From Bacillus sp. FSL H8-0547 (GTDB lineage Bacteria > Bacillota > Bacilli > Bacillales > Bacillaceae): DNA of 64,000 nt. A model generated the notes under the pieces. It was not told the DNA's origin, made no database searches, and saw nothing but the letters and a program-made list of their open reading frames with translations. This document shows, in pieces, positions 56,194 through 64,000 of this stretch. The stretch lies in the NCBI GenBank assembly GCA_038002745.1, contig JBBODD010000001.1:2542001-2606000 (forward strand), written 5' to 3'. The first letter of the stretch is position 1. Each line of letters starts with the position of its first letter. The translations under genes were made by a program, and so were the position numbers.

Positions 56194-56223
56194 TTGTCCA
56201 TGCAGGATGAGGGAACTCTTTGA
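56194..56223 (+). CDS. Nine-residue leader peptide overlapping the yugS start
   Basis: TTG 56194 lies 7 bases after a near-perfect SD (AAAGGAGG) and opens a 9-codon frame (MSMQDEGTL) whose TGA overlaps the TTG start of yugS (56220-56222). The strong SD makes no sense for yugS itself, 33 bases downstream. It suggests coupled translation or a regulatory leader peptide. Not proven. Confidence 0.4.
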   Translation: MSMQDEGTL

Positions 56224-57533
56224 TCGCCACAAATCTAATTCTAGTCGCTTTTTTAATTGCAGCTACAGGCTTTTTTGTCGCTGCAGAATTTGCCATTGTA
56301 AAGGTAAGAAGCTCAAGAATTGATCAGCTCGTAGGAGAAGGAAATAAAAAAGCGATTGCTGCCAAAAAAGTAACGGGAAGTCTTGATGAATATCTTTCAG
56401 CCTGCCAGCTTGGGATTACAATTACAGCTCTCGGTCTGGGGTGGCTCGGGGAGCCGACCATTGAAAGGCTTCTTCATCCACTGTTTGATTCATGGGGAGT
56501 CAATCCGTCGCTGTCAGGAATTTTATCGTTCGTCCTGGCGTTTGTGACGATCACGTATCTTCATGTGGTTATTGGGGAGCTTGCCCCAAAGACCCTTGCC
56601 ATTCAGAAAGCGGAATGGGTCACGATGAATCTTTCGAGGCCGCTTATTCTTTTTTATAAAATCATGTTTCCCTTTATTAAAACGCTGAATGGGTCTGCCC
56701 AGATGATTGTCAAAATGTTTGGCCTGCATCCGGCATCTGAACACGAGATGGCCCATACGGAAGAAGAGCTCCGCATCATCTTGTCAGAAAGCTTGAAAAG
56801 CGGGGAGATCAATCAGTCCGAGTATAAGTATGTAAATAAAATATTTGAATTTGATAACCGGATTGCGAAAGAAATCATGATCCCAAGAACAGAAATGGTT
56901 ACTGTTGCACTGGAAGATTCATTCGAAGAAAACCTTGAAATCATGAGAAGCGAAAGATACACCAGGTATCCGCTTGAACACGAAGACAAAGACAACATCA
57001 TCGGTCTTGTGAACATTAAGGAAGTGCTTGATGCGCTTTATATGTCAAAAGACGGCGTGCTCCTTAAAAATTACATCCGGCCGGTGATTAAAGTTATTGA
57101 GACCATTCCGATTCAGGATCTGCTCCTGAGAATGCAAAAGGACCGGATCCATATGGCCATTCTTGTTGATGAATACGGCGGAACAGCCGGACTTGTGACA
57201 GTTGAGGATATTCTTGAAGAAATTGTCGGCGAGATCCGCGATGAATTTGACATCGATGAACTCCCGAATGTGCAGAAGAAAAGCGAAACCCACTATATTT
57301 TTGACGGAAAAGCGCTTATTGAGGAAGTGAATGATCTTCTTCAGACAAACATTGATTCCGAAGATGTGGATACAATCGGCGGATGGGTGCTTACTGAAAT
57401 GATTGACGTTCAAAAAGGAGATAAAATCACCGCAGAAGGCTATGAATTTACTGTAACGGATATGGAAGGCCATCACATCATAACACTTGAAGCCAAAAAG
57501 AAAATAGAAGCAGCCGCAGGCGATCCTGAGTGA
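56220..57533 (+). CDS. yugS: CNNM/CorC-family membrane protein YugS
   Basis: 437 residues, a paralogue of the protein at 553-1890 (same order: CNNM TM domain, CBS pair, CorC_HlyC). The most conserved parts are [13 protein letters not shown]-like [32 protein letters not shown] and [20 protein letters not shown]. In B. subtilis the genes of this family include mpfA and yugS; they are linked to Mg2+ export. TTG 56220 is preceded by GATGAGGGAA and overlaps a leader peptide. A terminator overlaps its end. Confidence 0.9.
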   Translation: MIATNLILVAFLIAATGFFVAAEFAIVKVRSSRIDQLVGEGNKKAIAAKKVTGSLDEYLSACQLGITITALGLGWLGEPTIERLLHPLFDSWGVNPSLSGILSFVLAFVTITYLHVVIGELAPKTLAIQKAEWVTMNLSRPLILFYKIMFPFIKTLNGSAQMIVKMFGLHPASEHEMAHTEEELRIILSESLKSGEINQSEYKYVNKIFEFDNRIAKEIMIPRTEMVTVALEDSFEENLEIMRSERYTRYPLEHEDKDNIIGLVNIKEVLDALYMSKDGVLLKNYIRPVIKVIETIPIQDLLLRMQKDRIHMAILVDEYGGTAGLVTVEDILEEIVGEIRDEFDIDELPNVQKKSETHYIFDGKALIEEVNDLLQTNIDSEDVDTIGGWVLTEMIDVQKGDKITAEGYEFTVTDMEGHHIITLEAKKKIEAAAGDPE

Positions 57534-57547
57534 TTGCCTGTTTTTTG
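57517..57547 (+). terminator. Terminator at the end of yugS
   Basis: CAGGCGATC-CTGAGT-GATTGCCTG followed by TTTTTTG; the stop codon is in the loop. Confidence 0.8.
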
Positions 57548-57641
57548 TGCCGATGAAAATTCCAGTAAACCATTCTTGAAAAAAGTCCATTCCTCTGATA
57601 GCATTAGTTGGTTCTTATTGATATGAAAGAGGGATTTTAAC

Positions 57642-58877
57642 ATGAAAGCTTACCGTTTTCCGCTTATTTTGCTTTCATCAGTCGTGATTGGCGGTATTAT
57701 CGGACTGATGTTTGGCGAAAAAGCTGTGTTTTTAAAGCCGTTCGGCGATTTGTTTTTAAATGCCATGTTTACGGTTGTTGTACCGCTTGTCTTCTTTACG
57801 ATTGCTTCATCCATTGCAAATATGGGAGGAACGAAGCGGCTTGGAAAGATTATGGGCAGCATGCTCGCTGTGTTCCTGTTTACAGGATTGATTGCAGCCA
57901 TTTACATGACGGCTGTCGTAAAAATCATCCCTCCTGCACAAGGTGTGACGCTGCAGCTTGAAAAGCCGGAGGCGATGGAGGATGTAACACTGGCTGATCA
58001 GATTGTCAGCACGTTTACGGTTCCTGATTTTGTCGAACTGTTCTCAAGAAACAACATGCTTGCGATGATCGTTTTCTCCGTATTGGTCGGTCTTTCCGTT
58101 TCCATGATCGGGGAAAAAGGAAAGCCGTTTGCAAGCTTTCTCGCGTCCGGTTCTGAAGTGCTGATGAAACTTGTCTCCATCATTATGTACTATGCACCGA
58201 TCGGACTTGGCGCTTATTTTGCAACTCTTGTCGGAGAATACGGGCCGATGCTTCTCGGCACCTATTTCAGAGCAGGTGTGATGTATTATGCAGCAGCCTT
58301 TATTTACTTTATCATTGCGTTTACGGTTTACGCATTTATTGCGGGCAGAAAACAGGGAGTGACAGTCTTCTGGAAAAACATGCTGTCTCCGACAATCACT
58401 TCTCTTGCAACGTGCAGCAGTGCAGCATCCATCCCGGTCAACCTTGAGGCGACGAAAAAAATGGGTGTCAGTGCAGATATCAGGGAAACGACCGTACCTC
58501 TTGGGGCCGCTCTTCATAAAGATGGTTCCGTTCTTGGAGGAGTTCTGAAAATTGTGTTCTTGTTCGGTATTTTTGACATGAGCTTTTCAGGATTTGGCAC
58601 GATCACAAGCGTGATACTAGTAGCCATCCTTGTCGGAACGGTCATGGGAGCGATCCCGAGCGGGGGAATGATCGGCGAAATGCTCATTCTGACGCTTTAC
58701 GGGTTCCCGCCTGAAGCGCTGCCTATTATTGCGGCGATCTCAACGATCATTGATCCTCCTGCAACCATGCTGAATGCTACAGGCGATAACGTCAGCAGCA
58801 TGATGGTGTCCCGCATGGTCGAAGGCAAGAACTGGCTGAAGAAGAAAACAGCTGAAGTCAGCTCTAAAATTGCGTGA
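57642..58877 (+). CDS. Dicarboxylate/amino acid:cation symporter (DAACS)
   Basis: 411 residues of the GltP/DctA family, about eight TM helices plus two re-entrant loops. The serine-rich loop ATCSSAASIPVNLEA, the TM7 segment (GAALHKDGSVLGG) and the substrate region STIIDPPATMLNATGDNVSS are recognisable; the last has N-A-T-G-D where transporters of glutamate carry NMDGT-like sequences. The substrate is therefore a dicarboxylate or neutral amino acid, undecided. ATG 57642 has AAAGAGGGA upstream. It does not lie between yugS and yugT in B. subtilis. Confidence 0.88.
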   Translation: MKAYRFPLILLSSVVIGGIIGLMFGEKAVFLKPFGDLFLNAMFTVVVPLVFFTIASSIANMGGTKRLGKIMGSMLAVFLFTGLIAAIYMTAVVKIIPPAQGVTLQLEKPEAMEDVTLADQIVSTFTVPDFVELFSRNNMLAMIVFSVLVGLSVSMIGEKGKPFASFLASGSEVLMKLVSIIMYYAPIGLGAYFATLVGEYGPMLLGTYFRAGVMYYAAAFIYFIIAFTVYAFIAGRKQGVTVFWKNMLSPTITSLATCSSAASIPVNLEATKKMGVSADIRETTVPLGAALHKDGSVLGGVLKIVFLFGIFDMSFSGFGTITSVILVAILVGTVMGAIPSGGMIGEMLILTLYGFPPEALPIIAAISTIIDPPATMLNATGDNVSSMMVSRMVEGKNWLKKKTAEVSSKIA

Positions 58878-58885
58878 ATAGAGGA

Positions 58886-58917
58886 GAAAGCTATCCAGAG
58901 AGGATAGCTTTTTTCTT
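58886..58917 (+). terminator. Terminator after the symporter gene
   Basis: AAAGCTATCC-AGAGA-GGATAGCTTT followed by TTTC. Confidence 0.88.
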
Positions 58918-59007
58918 TTGATTCGGTAATACAGGCAGTTTCTCCTCTGCACTCAGCGTTTTTTAAGGAATTCAAAGGAAATTGTTCAATCTTTAACACA
59001 ATTAGAG

Positions 59008-59056
59008 TATAATACTTTTTAGTAATGAAAACTTAGCATAAATGTAAGCGAATACT
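59008..59056 (+). promoter_or_regulatory. yugT promoter -10 and downstream cre site
   Basis: TATAAT (59008-59013), then ATGTAAGCGAATACT (59042-59056), which fits the relaxed cre consensus WTGNAANCGNWNNCW at every position. It lies about 25 bases after the expected transcription start, a roadblock position for CcpA. Confidence 0.55.
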
Positions 59057-59122
59057 TTTTACTTGAAACACTTTCCCGTTCGTCTTACTGGACGTTAAGG
59101 TTGAAATAAAGGAGTGCTGTAT

Positions 59123-60784
59123 ATGAAAAAAATGTGGTGGAAAGAAGCGGTTGCCTACCAGATCTATCCAAGAAGCTTTATGGATTCGAATGGGGACGGT
59201 ATCGGCGATATCCGCGGAATTATTTCTAAACTCGATTATTTGAAGGACTTTGGAATCGATGTCATCTGGATTTGTCCGATTTTCTCTTCTCCAAATGCAG
59301 ATAATGGGTACGATATCAGCGATTATCAGGATATCATGGCTGATTTTGGAACAATGGAAGACTTCGATGAACTCCTGGCAGAGGTCCATAAAAGAGACAT
59401 GAAGCTGATTTTGGATCTTGTTGTTAATCATACAAGTGATGAGCATCCATGGTTCATTGAATCACGCGAGTCAAAAGACAATGAAAAGCGCGACTGGTAC
59501 ATCTGGCGCGACGGCAAAAACGGCAAAGAGCCAAACAACTGGGAAAGTATTTTCAGCGGTTCTGCCTGGGAGTATGATGAAAAAACAGATCAGTACTACA
59601 TGCACGTTTTTGCAACAAAGCAGCCGGATTTAAACTGGAAAAACCAGGACATGAGACAGGCTGTTTATGAAATGATCAACTGGTGGCTTGATAAAGGAAT
59701 CGACGGCTTCCGTGTAGATGCGATTTCCCACATCAACAAAAAAGAAGGGTTCCCGGATCTTCCAAATCCAAACGGTCTTGATTTTGTTTCATCATTTGAT
59801 TACCACATGAATGTTGAGGGCATTATGGAGCATTTGAGCGAGCTGAAAGCGCAAACGTTTGCACGTTATGACATCATGACAGTCGGCGAAGCGAACGGCG
59901 TTAAGCTTGAACAGGCAGAGGACTGGGTCGGCGATACAAACGGAATCTTCAACATGATCTTCCAGTTTGAGCACCTTGGCCTTTGGGACAATGGACTTGA
60001 AGGATCAGTTGATCTTGTCAAACTGAAAGAAACTCTTACTAAATGGCAGAAGGGCCTTGATGGAAACGGCTGGAATGCTCTTTTCCTTGAAAATCATGAT
60101 CAGCCGCGTTCTGTTTCAACATGGGGCGATGACAAAGAGTATCTTGTAGAAAGCGCAAAAGCACTTGGCGCTATGTACTTTATGATGCAGGGTACACCGT
60201 TCATTTACCAGGGACAGGAGCTCGGCATGAAAAATGTTCACCTTCCATCCATCGATGATTACGACGATGTAGCCATGAAAAACCTTTACCGCATTGAAAC
60301 GGCAAAAGGACGCTCACACGAAGAAATCATGGAAATCATCTGGCATAAAGGCCGTGACAATTCACGTACGCCAATGCAATGGAATGATGAGAAAAACGGC
60401 GGCTTCTCAACAGGAACTCCTTGGTTCGGCGCCAATGAAAACTACAAGGAAACAAACGTTGAAAAGCAGCTGAAAGATGAAAACTCTGTCTACCATTTCT
60501 ACAAAAAGATGATTGATCTGCGAAAAGAAAATGATGTCCTTGTTTATGGAACCTATGACTTAATCCTTCCAAAGGATAAACAAATTTACGCTTATACCCG
60601 TACGTTTGAAGGTAAAACAGCGTTGATTATTTCGAATATCAGCAACAAGAACGCATTTTATCAGTACAGCGGTCTGCCGCTTTCAAGCGATAACCTAGTG
60701 CTTCAAAACTATAAAACAGATAAGCACAACCACACAACTTCATTTACATTAAAACCGTTTGAGACACGTGTATATATCTTTTAA
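59123..60784 (+). CDS. yugT: GH13 alpha-glucosidase YugT
   Basis: 553 residues of glycoside hydrolase family 13, subfamily of oligo-1,6- and alpha-1,4-glucosidases. Catalytic residues: nucleophile Asp in GFRVDAISHI, acid/base Glu in VGEANG, stabilising Asp in ENHDQPR. Region II reads DAISH rather than the DVIN of isomaltase-type enzymes, and Ala at this position is associated with alpha-1,4 specificity, so maltose and short maltooligosaccharides are likely substrates. It is cytoplasmic. ATG 59123, 8 bases after GGAG, is preferred to GTG 59114. A cre site suggests glucose repression. Confidence 0.93.
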   Translation: MKKMWWKEAVAYQIYPRSFMDSNGDGIGDIRGIISKLDYLKDFGIDVIWICPIFSSPNADNGYDISDYQDIMADFGTMEDFDELLAEVHKRDMKLILDLVVNHTSDEHPWFIESRESKDNEKRDWYIWRDGKNGKEPNNWESIFSGSAWEYDEKTDQYYMHVFATKQPDLNWKNQDMRQAVYEMINWWLDKGIDGFRVDAISHINKKEGFPDLPNPNGLDFVSSFDYHMNVEGIMEHLSELKAQTFARYDIMTVGEANGVKLEQAEDWVGDTNGIFNMIFQFEHLGLWDNGLEGSVDLVKLKETLTKWQKGLDGNGWNALFLENHDQPRSVSTWGDDKEYLVESAKALGAMYFMMQGTPFIYQGQELGMKNVHLPSIDDYDDVAMKNLYRIETAKGRSHEEIMEIIWHKGRDNSRTPMQWNDEKNGGFSTGTPWFGANENYKETNVEKQLKDENSVYHFYKKMIDLRKENDVLVYGTYDLILPKDKQIYAYTRTFEGKTALIISNISNKNAFYQYSGLPLSSDNLVLQNYKTDKHNHTTSFTLKPFETRVYIF

Positions 60785-60787
60785 TGT

Positions 60788-60831
60788 TAAAAACTGCCTA
60801 TAAGGATGATTCCTTTAGGCAGTTTTTTTTA
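60788..60831 (+). terminator. Terminator after yugT
   Basis: AAAACTGCCTA-loop-TTAGGCAGTTTT followed by TTTT. Confidence 0.88.
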
Positions 60832-60849
60832 GGATGAAAAAGGAGGAAT

Positions 60850-60900
60850 CCGGGCTTTTCGGGTGCTTTCTGATCTGTTGTGCCTGCGCTTTTCTTAACG
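60850..60900 (+). repeat. Possible decayed fragment of the dispersed repeat
   Basis: CCGGGCTTTTCGGGTG, TTTCTGATCTG and GCCTGCGCTTTTC recall the right half of copies A-F, but the match is short and gapped. Confidence 0.35.
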
Positions 60901-60980
60901 GGGACTTCTGGATGTTTCCAAATGTTTCTTGCAATAGTAAAATGATGAAGTTGAACTTATAAGTGTCAGGAGAGGTCTAA

Positions 60981-62606
60981 TTGAAGAAGTACAAACAGCG
61001 CCTGCTGAAAAAAATAAGAGAGCAGATTGACAGATGGTATGGATACCAGCACGCAGTTGAACAGGATGAGGTCATACGTTTTCTGCACTCGCTTGCAGGA
61101 ACAGCTCCAACGATCGGAATGGAGCAGGTGGGAAAGGCTGCAGCGGCACAGCTGCTTCTGGCGGAAAAGCGGAAGAGAGACACATGGAGGCTGTCCGAAC
61201 TGCAAAACCTTCTTTTTCCGCTGATATCAGCATGCTATGAAGCAGAAATGGACATTGAGGAAGGGACTGTGCCAAACAGGGAAAAACGCATTTCTTCAGG
61301 AGACGAACTTATTCTGCTCATAGATGATGACATTACCCTCTTAATGTATTTAAAGGAAGAACTGGAACTGCATGGATTTACGGCGGCTATATTTACAGAC
61401 TCAGACCGTGCCATGAAAGCCTATTACGATCTCGCTCCTGACTGTGTGGTGATTGACAGACATATGAAACAGGAAAACGGGTTTGAGGTTGTTGTGCAGC
61501 TGAAAGAACTGATGCAGAAAAAGTATGTACCTGCCATTATGATCAGCGCAGATGCATCAAGGGAAACGAGACTTGACAGCTATAGATACGGTGCTGACGA
61601 TTTCATCCTAAAGCCATTTGATCTGGAAGAATTTTTAGTCAGGGTCAGACGCCAGATCGAACGGAAAAAGCAGCTGGAAGAATTGATTGTCGTTGATGAA
61701 CTGACAAAGGTGTATAACAGAAAATTTCTGAATCCAGCCTACACAAGGCTTGCAGCGCGCATGAAGCGGGAGGGGAGCTTCTTCACGCTTGCTATGCTTG
61801 ATCTTGATTATTTTAAAAAAATCAATGATACATACGGTCACCTTGAAGGCGACGAAGTATTAAGAGAATTCTCCCAGTGCCTGAGAGACAACTTGAGAAA
61901 CAGTGATACGGTCATCCGGTACGGCGGGGAGGAATTTATTATCCTGCTTCCCAATGCCGGTCAAAAAGAAGCAATGGAAGTCATCGGGAGAATTAAGGAA
62001 TCGTTCTCAGCCCACGTTTTTAAGCGTCCGGATCATACCTCATACTCCTGCACATTTTCGGCAGGGTTAATGGCCGTCCCACCTGAACAGGCTATGAGTG
62101 TCGAACATGCAATTGAATGTGCGGATGCCGCGCTCTATCAGGCAAAAGAAAATGGAAGAAACGCAATCGCGGTTTACCGGTCAACTGTGACAGAGCCAGT
62201 TGAAAAAGTGCTGAATGTTGCTGTTGTTGATGATGATCCGATTATAAGAACCATTCTTGAAGATGTGTTCCGGAAGAGTCCTCTGCTTGATCAGTACTGT
62301 CTGAATATCGGATTGTATGCAGACGGCATGGAATTTCTTGAAGCGCACCCTTTCAGCAAAAGGGAAAATCACTTTGTCGTTCTGGATGGAATGATGCCCA
62401 AAATGGATGGCACAGAGGTCCTGCAGAAAATAAGATCTCTGCCCAACCAGCATTTGTTCACGGTCATGATGCTGACATCCCGCAAAAGCGGAAGAGATGC
62501 GGCGAGAGCCCTGCAGCTTGGCGCGGATGATTATATGACAAAACCGTTCAGACTTGAAGAGCTTGAAACCCGTCTTTATCATCTTGCAAAAAGGATGACG
62601 AAATAA
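60981..62606 (+). CDS. HPt-REC-GGDEF-REC diguanylate cyclase
   Basis: 541 residues. An HPt-like helical domain (about 10-90) has the candidate His in RFLHSLAGTAPTIG. Receiver 1 (about 108-228): LLIDDDITL, phospho-acceptor Asp in CVVIDRHMK, Lys in FILKPFD. GGDEF (about 230-395): LDYFKKINDTYGHLEGDEVL and the active-site YGGEEFIILL. Receiver 2 (about 410-540): AVVDDDPI, Asp in VVLDGMMPKMDG, Lys in YMTKPFR. The intact GGEEF predicts c-di-GMP synthesis under phosphorelay control. TTG 60981 has AGGAGAGG upstream. It overlaps the next gene by one base. Confidence 0.9.
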   Translation: MKKYKQRLLKKIREQIDRWYGYQHAVEQDEVIRFLHSLAGTAPTIGMEQVGKAAAAQLLLAEKRKRDTWRLSELQNLLFPLISACYEAEMDIEEGTVPNREKRISSGDELILLIDDDITLLMYLKEELELHGFTAAIFTDSDRAMKAYYDLAPDCVVIDRHMKQENGFEVVVQLKELMQKKYVPAIMISADASRETRLDSYRYGADDFILKPFDLEEFLVRVRRQIERKKQLEELIVVDELTKVYNRKFLNPAYTRLAARMKREGSFFTLAMLDLDYFKKINDTYGHLEGDEVLREFSQCLRDNLRNSDTVIRYGGEEFIILLPNAGQKEAMEVIGRIKESFSAHVFKRPDHTSYSCTFSAGLMAVPPEQAMSVEHAIECADAALYQAKENGRNAIAVYRSTVTEPVEKVLNVAVVDDDPIIRTILEDVFRKSPLLDQYCLNIGLYADGMEFLEAHPFSKRENHFVVLDGMMPKMDGTEVLQKIRSLPNQHLFTVMMLTSRKSGRDAARALQLGADDYMTKPFRLEELETRLYHLAKRMTK

Positions 62607-63658
62607 TGGATGTCCTGACGCCCCGTCAGCTTTTTTTGCTTCTGGTCTGGTCGTTTCTTCTGCTGACAGTTCTGCTTGTCTATTTATCTGCAGCGAAAAC
62701 CATCAGAAAAAGAAAACAAAAACGCCTGATCGAATCTAAAGAAGCGTGCAGACTTGCCCTTTTCAATTATCTAAGAGATGATTCAGCCGAATTTCAGTAT
62801 CCGGGCAGGCATGCGCTGAGTGACCTGCTGCTTGAATACAGCAATGTTCTTCAGGATGAAAACATGCAAATAAGAATGACAGCTCTTGCAAAAAAACATT
62901 TGACAGGATGGCTGAAAAAAGAATTGAAGTCTTTTAGCTGGAGCTCAAGAATGAATGCACTCTATATCATTGAAAATATAAGACTCTATCATTTGCTTGA
63001 AGAAGTAAAGCAGCTTGCCGGAAAACGTCATTTGACGACTGAGGAAGAAGCGGTGATTTCAAGAATTCTTGCCTCGTCCGGGGATGAGGGCTTTCTTGAA
63101 CAAATGATAAACAGCAGCAGGCATTTATCGGATTTTACCATCGTGAGCATCCTGCAGAACTGCGGGCCTGATCATCTCCGCATCTTTTATCAAACATACG
63201 GGGACCTTCCTGAACGCTTAAGGTACAATCTGATTACTCTAATAGGCGATATGCAGCTGTTTGAACAGAAAAGCCTGATTGAAAAGCTGCTTATGAAAGG
63301 TGACGAGGAAGAAAAATTGAGGTCTTTAAAAGCAGCTGCTGATATGGTCCTTCCAGTAAAACCGGCCATCATTGCACCTTTTATCTATTCGCCTAACTGG
63401 CTTGAAAGAATGATGGCGCTGAAAGTGATTGGCTCATTGAGAGCGGAAGTCTTTTTAGAAGCTGCGAAGGATCTCCTTTCTGATAAAGAATATATGGTCA
63501 GGCTGGAAGCAGCCAAAACCATCTTTACATTTAAAAACGGAAAACAGCTGCTTGAGGAAGTCATTCATCATTCGGATGATCTTTTTGCAAGAGACATGGC
63601 CCTTGAGTGGATTACAAAAGGAGGCGGCAGAAATGAGTCTGTTCGATACAATTCTTGA
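62606..63658 (+). CDS. Membrane-anchored HEAT-repeat protein
   Basis: 350 residues from ATG 62606 (TAATG overlap with the previous stop). One N-terminal TM helix (LFLLLVWSFLLLTVLLVYLS), then a basic stretch (KTIRKRKQKR) and an all-helical domain of HEAT-like repeats (WLERMMALKVIGSLRAEVF, DKEYMVRLEAAKTIFTF). These usually mediate protein-protein contacts, here perhaps between the cyclase and the glycosyltransferase that follows. It overlaps the next gene by 26 bases. Confidence 0.85.
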   Translation: MDVLTPRQLFLLLVWSFLLLTVLLVYLSAAKTIRKRKQKRLIESKEACRLALFNYLRDDSAEFQYPGRHALSDLLLEYSNVLQDENMQIRMTALAKKHLTGWLKKELKSFSWSSRMNALYIIENIRLYHLLEEVKQLAGKRHLTTEEEAVISRILASSGDEGFLEQMINSSRHLSDFTIVSILQNCGPDHLRIFYQTYGDLPERLRYNLITLIGDMQLFEQKSLIEKLLMKGDEEEKLRSLKAAADMVLPVKPAIIAPFIYSPNWLERMMALKVIGSLRAEVFLEAAKDLLSDKEYMVRLEAAKTIFTFKNGKQLLEEVIHHSDDLFARDMALEWITKGGGRNESVRYNS

Positions 63659-64000
63659 GACGTCAGCCTGGGTTCTGCTCGGCTATATGTGCTTTGTCGT
63701 TGCTGTATATGGCGGAATGCTCATCGTCTCGCTTTTAACGGTGAGAAAACAGTTCAACCTGAATAAAACCGAACCATATGAGGAGCTTCTGCATTCGGTT
63801 TATACAAAGCCCGTTTCCATTCTTGTCCCTGCCTATAATGAGTCAGCGGGAATATACGGAACGATCCGGTCTCTTATCAGTATTGAATATCCTGAATATG
63901 AAATGCTTGTCATTAACGACGGATCAACAGATGACACACTCGAGAAATTAATTGTGCGTTTTCAGTTAAAGAAAATAAGCCGGGTTGTGAGAAAACAGCT
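63633..64000 (+). CDS. GT2 glycosyltransferase, cut by the window end
   Basis: ATG 63633 follows AAAGGAGGCGG by 7 bases and the frame stays open to the window end (about 122 residues seen). An N-terminal TM segment (AWVLLGYMCFVVAVYGGMLI) precedes the GT-A domain start with VSILVPAYNES and MLVINDGSTDDT (DxD-type donor site). It looks like an IcaA/PgaC-type synthase of an extracellular polysaccharide. It overlaps the HEAT gene, so all three genes form one operon. Confidence 0.85.
   Translation, partial: MSLFDTILETSAWVLLGYMCFVVAVYGGMLIVSLLTVRKQFNLNKTEPYEELLHSVYTKPVSILVPAYNESAGIYGTIRSLISIEYPEYEMLVINDGSTDDTLEKLIVRFQLKKISRVVRKQ

Noticed and set aside
1-64000. rRNA, tRNA, insertion sequence or prophage genes
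   Set aside because: No matching sequence or structure, transposase, integrase or phage structural gene was seen on either strand.

Overview
The window is chromosomal DNA of a low-to-moderate GC, spore-forming Bacillaceae, a Bacillus or Metabacillus-type organism. The evidence is strong Shine-Dalgarno sequences, many TTG/GTG/CTG starts, CcpA-type cre sites, a sigma-D type -10, a GerPA-like spore protein, KinB/KapB/KapD, and gene order very close to the Bacillus subtilis yue-com-mrp-yug segment. I see no rRNA or tRNA genes, no insertion sequence, no prophage and no CRISPR array.

Layout. 0-5 kb: a MerR regulator, a CNNM/CorC transporter with an unusual leader, yueF and yueG homologues, and a LacI-type regulator. 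5-9.8 kb: an orphan molybdopterin oxidoreductase (YoaE-like) facing an HpaB/YoaI-like flavin hydroxylase, then yueI flanked by two tiny related membrane proteins that are too short for normal gene calling. 10-13 kb: an apparent insertion relative to B. subtilis, holding a secreted subtilisin, a divergent 46-residue exported pre-peptide, and a 423-residue HTH-TPR regulator of the NprR/RRNPP type. A 17-bp motif is shared by the protease leader and the peptide/regulator intergenic region. This is the best candidate for a new peptide-controlled system. 13-18.6 kb: yuxH (EAL-HDOD), an aldo-keto reductase, pcp, a dCache chemoreceptor with a sigma-D type promoter element, and a small unknown.

18.6-23.3 kb is a complete degQ-comQ-comX-comP-comA quorum-sensing locus. 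degQ (46 aa) and comX (53 aa) are very short genes; a ComA-box-like site precedes degQ, and comP has a visible AT-rich sensor half joined to a GC-richer kinase half. 23.5-27.3 kb: a SIMPL protein, a micro-ORF behind a cre site, a lipoprotein sugar dehydrogenase, menI/yuxO, a GNAT acetyltransferase and alkD. 27.3-33 kb (minus strand): the seven-gene mrpABCDEFG Na+/H+ antiporter operon. 33-44.4 kb: yufK, yuxK-pbpD, an MFS exporter, kapD, kapB, small membrane/exported proteins, kinB, patB and yugE/yugF.

44.6-60.8 kb follows the yug series: alaR-alaT, an ECF sigma factor with a very large anti-sigma, yugI, yuzA, yugJ, pgi, yugN, yugO-mstX (potassium channel plus Mistic), a GT2 glycosyltransferase, yugS, a dicarboxylate/amino-acid symporter and yugT. 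61-64 kb opens an operon of an HPt-REC-GGDEF-REC protein, a HEAT-repeat membrane protein and a GT2 synthase cut by the window end, which looks like cyclic-di-GMP-linked exopolysaccharide production.

Non-coding structure is rich. There are at least six copies of a dispersed, palindromic intergenic repeat of roughly 115-150 bp, two unrelated tandem arrays that both have a 53-bp period, and one array of five exact 21-bp steps. Several genes have Shine-Dalgarno sequences or start codons buried in hairpins. Many assigned starts differ from the longest open frame; the reason is given in each entry. Gene symbols rest on recognised motifs and B. subtilis gene order, not on a database search.
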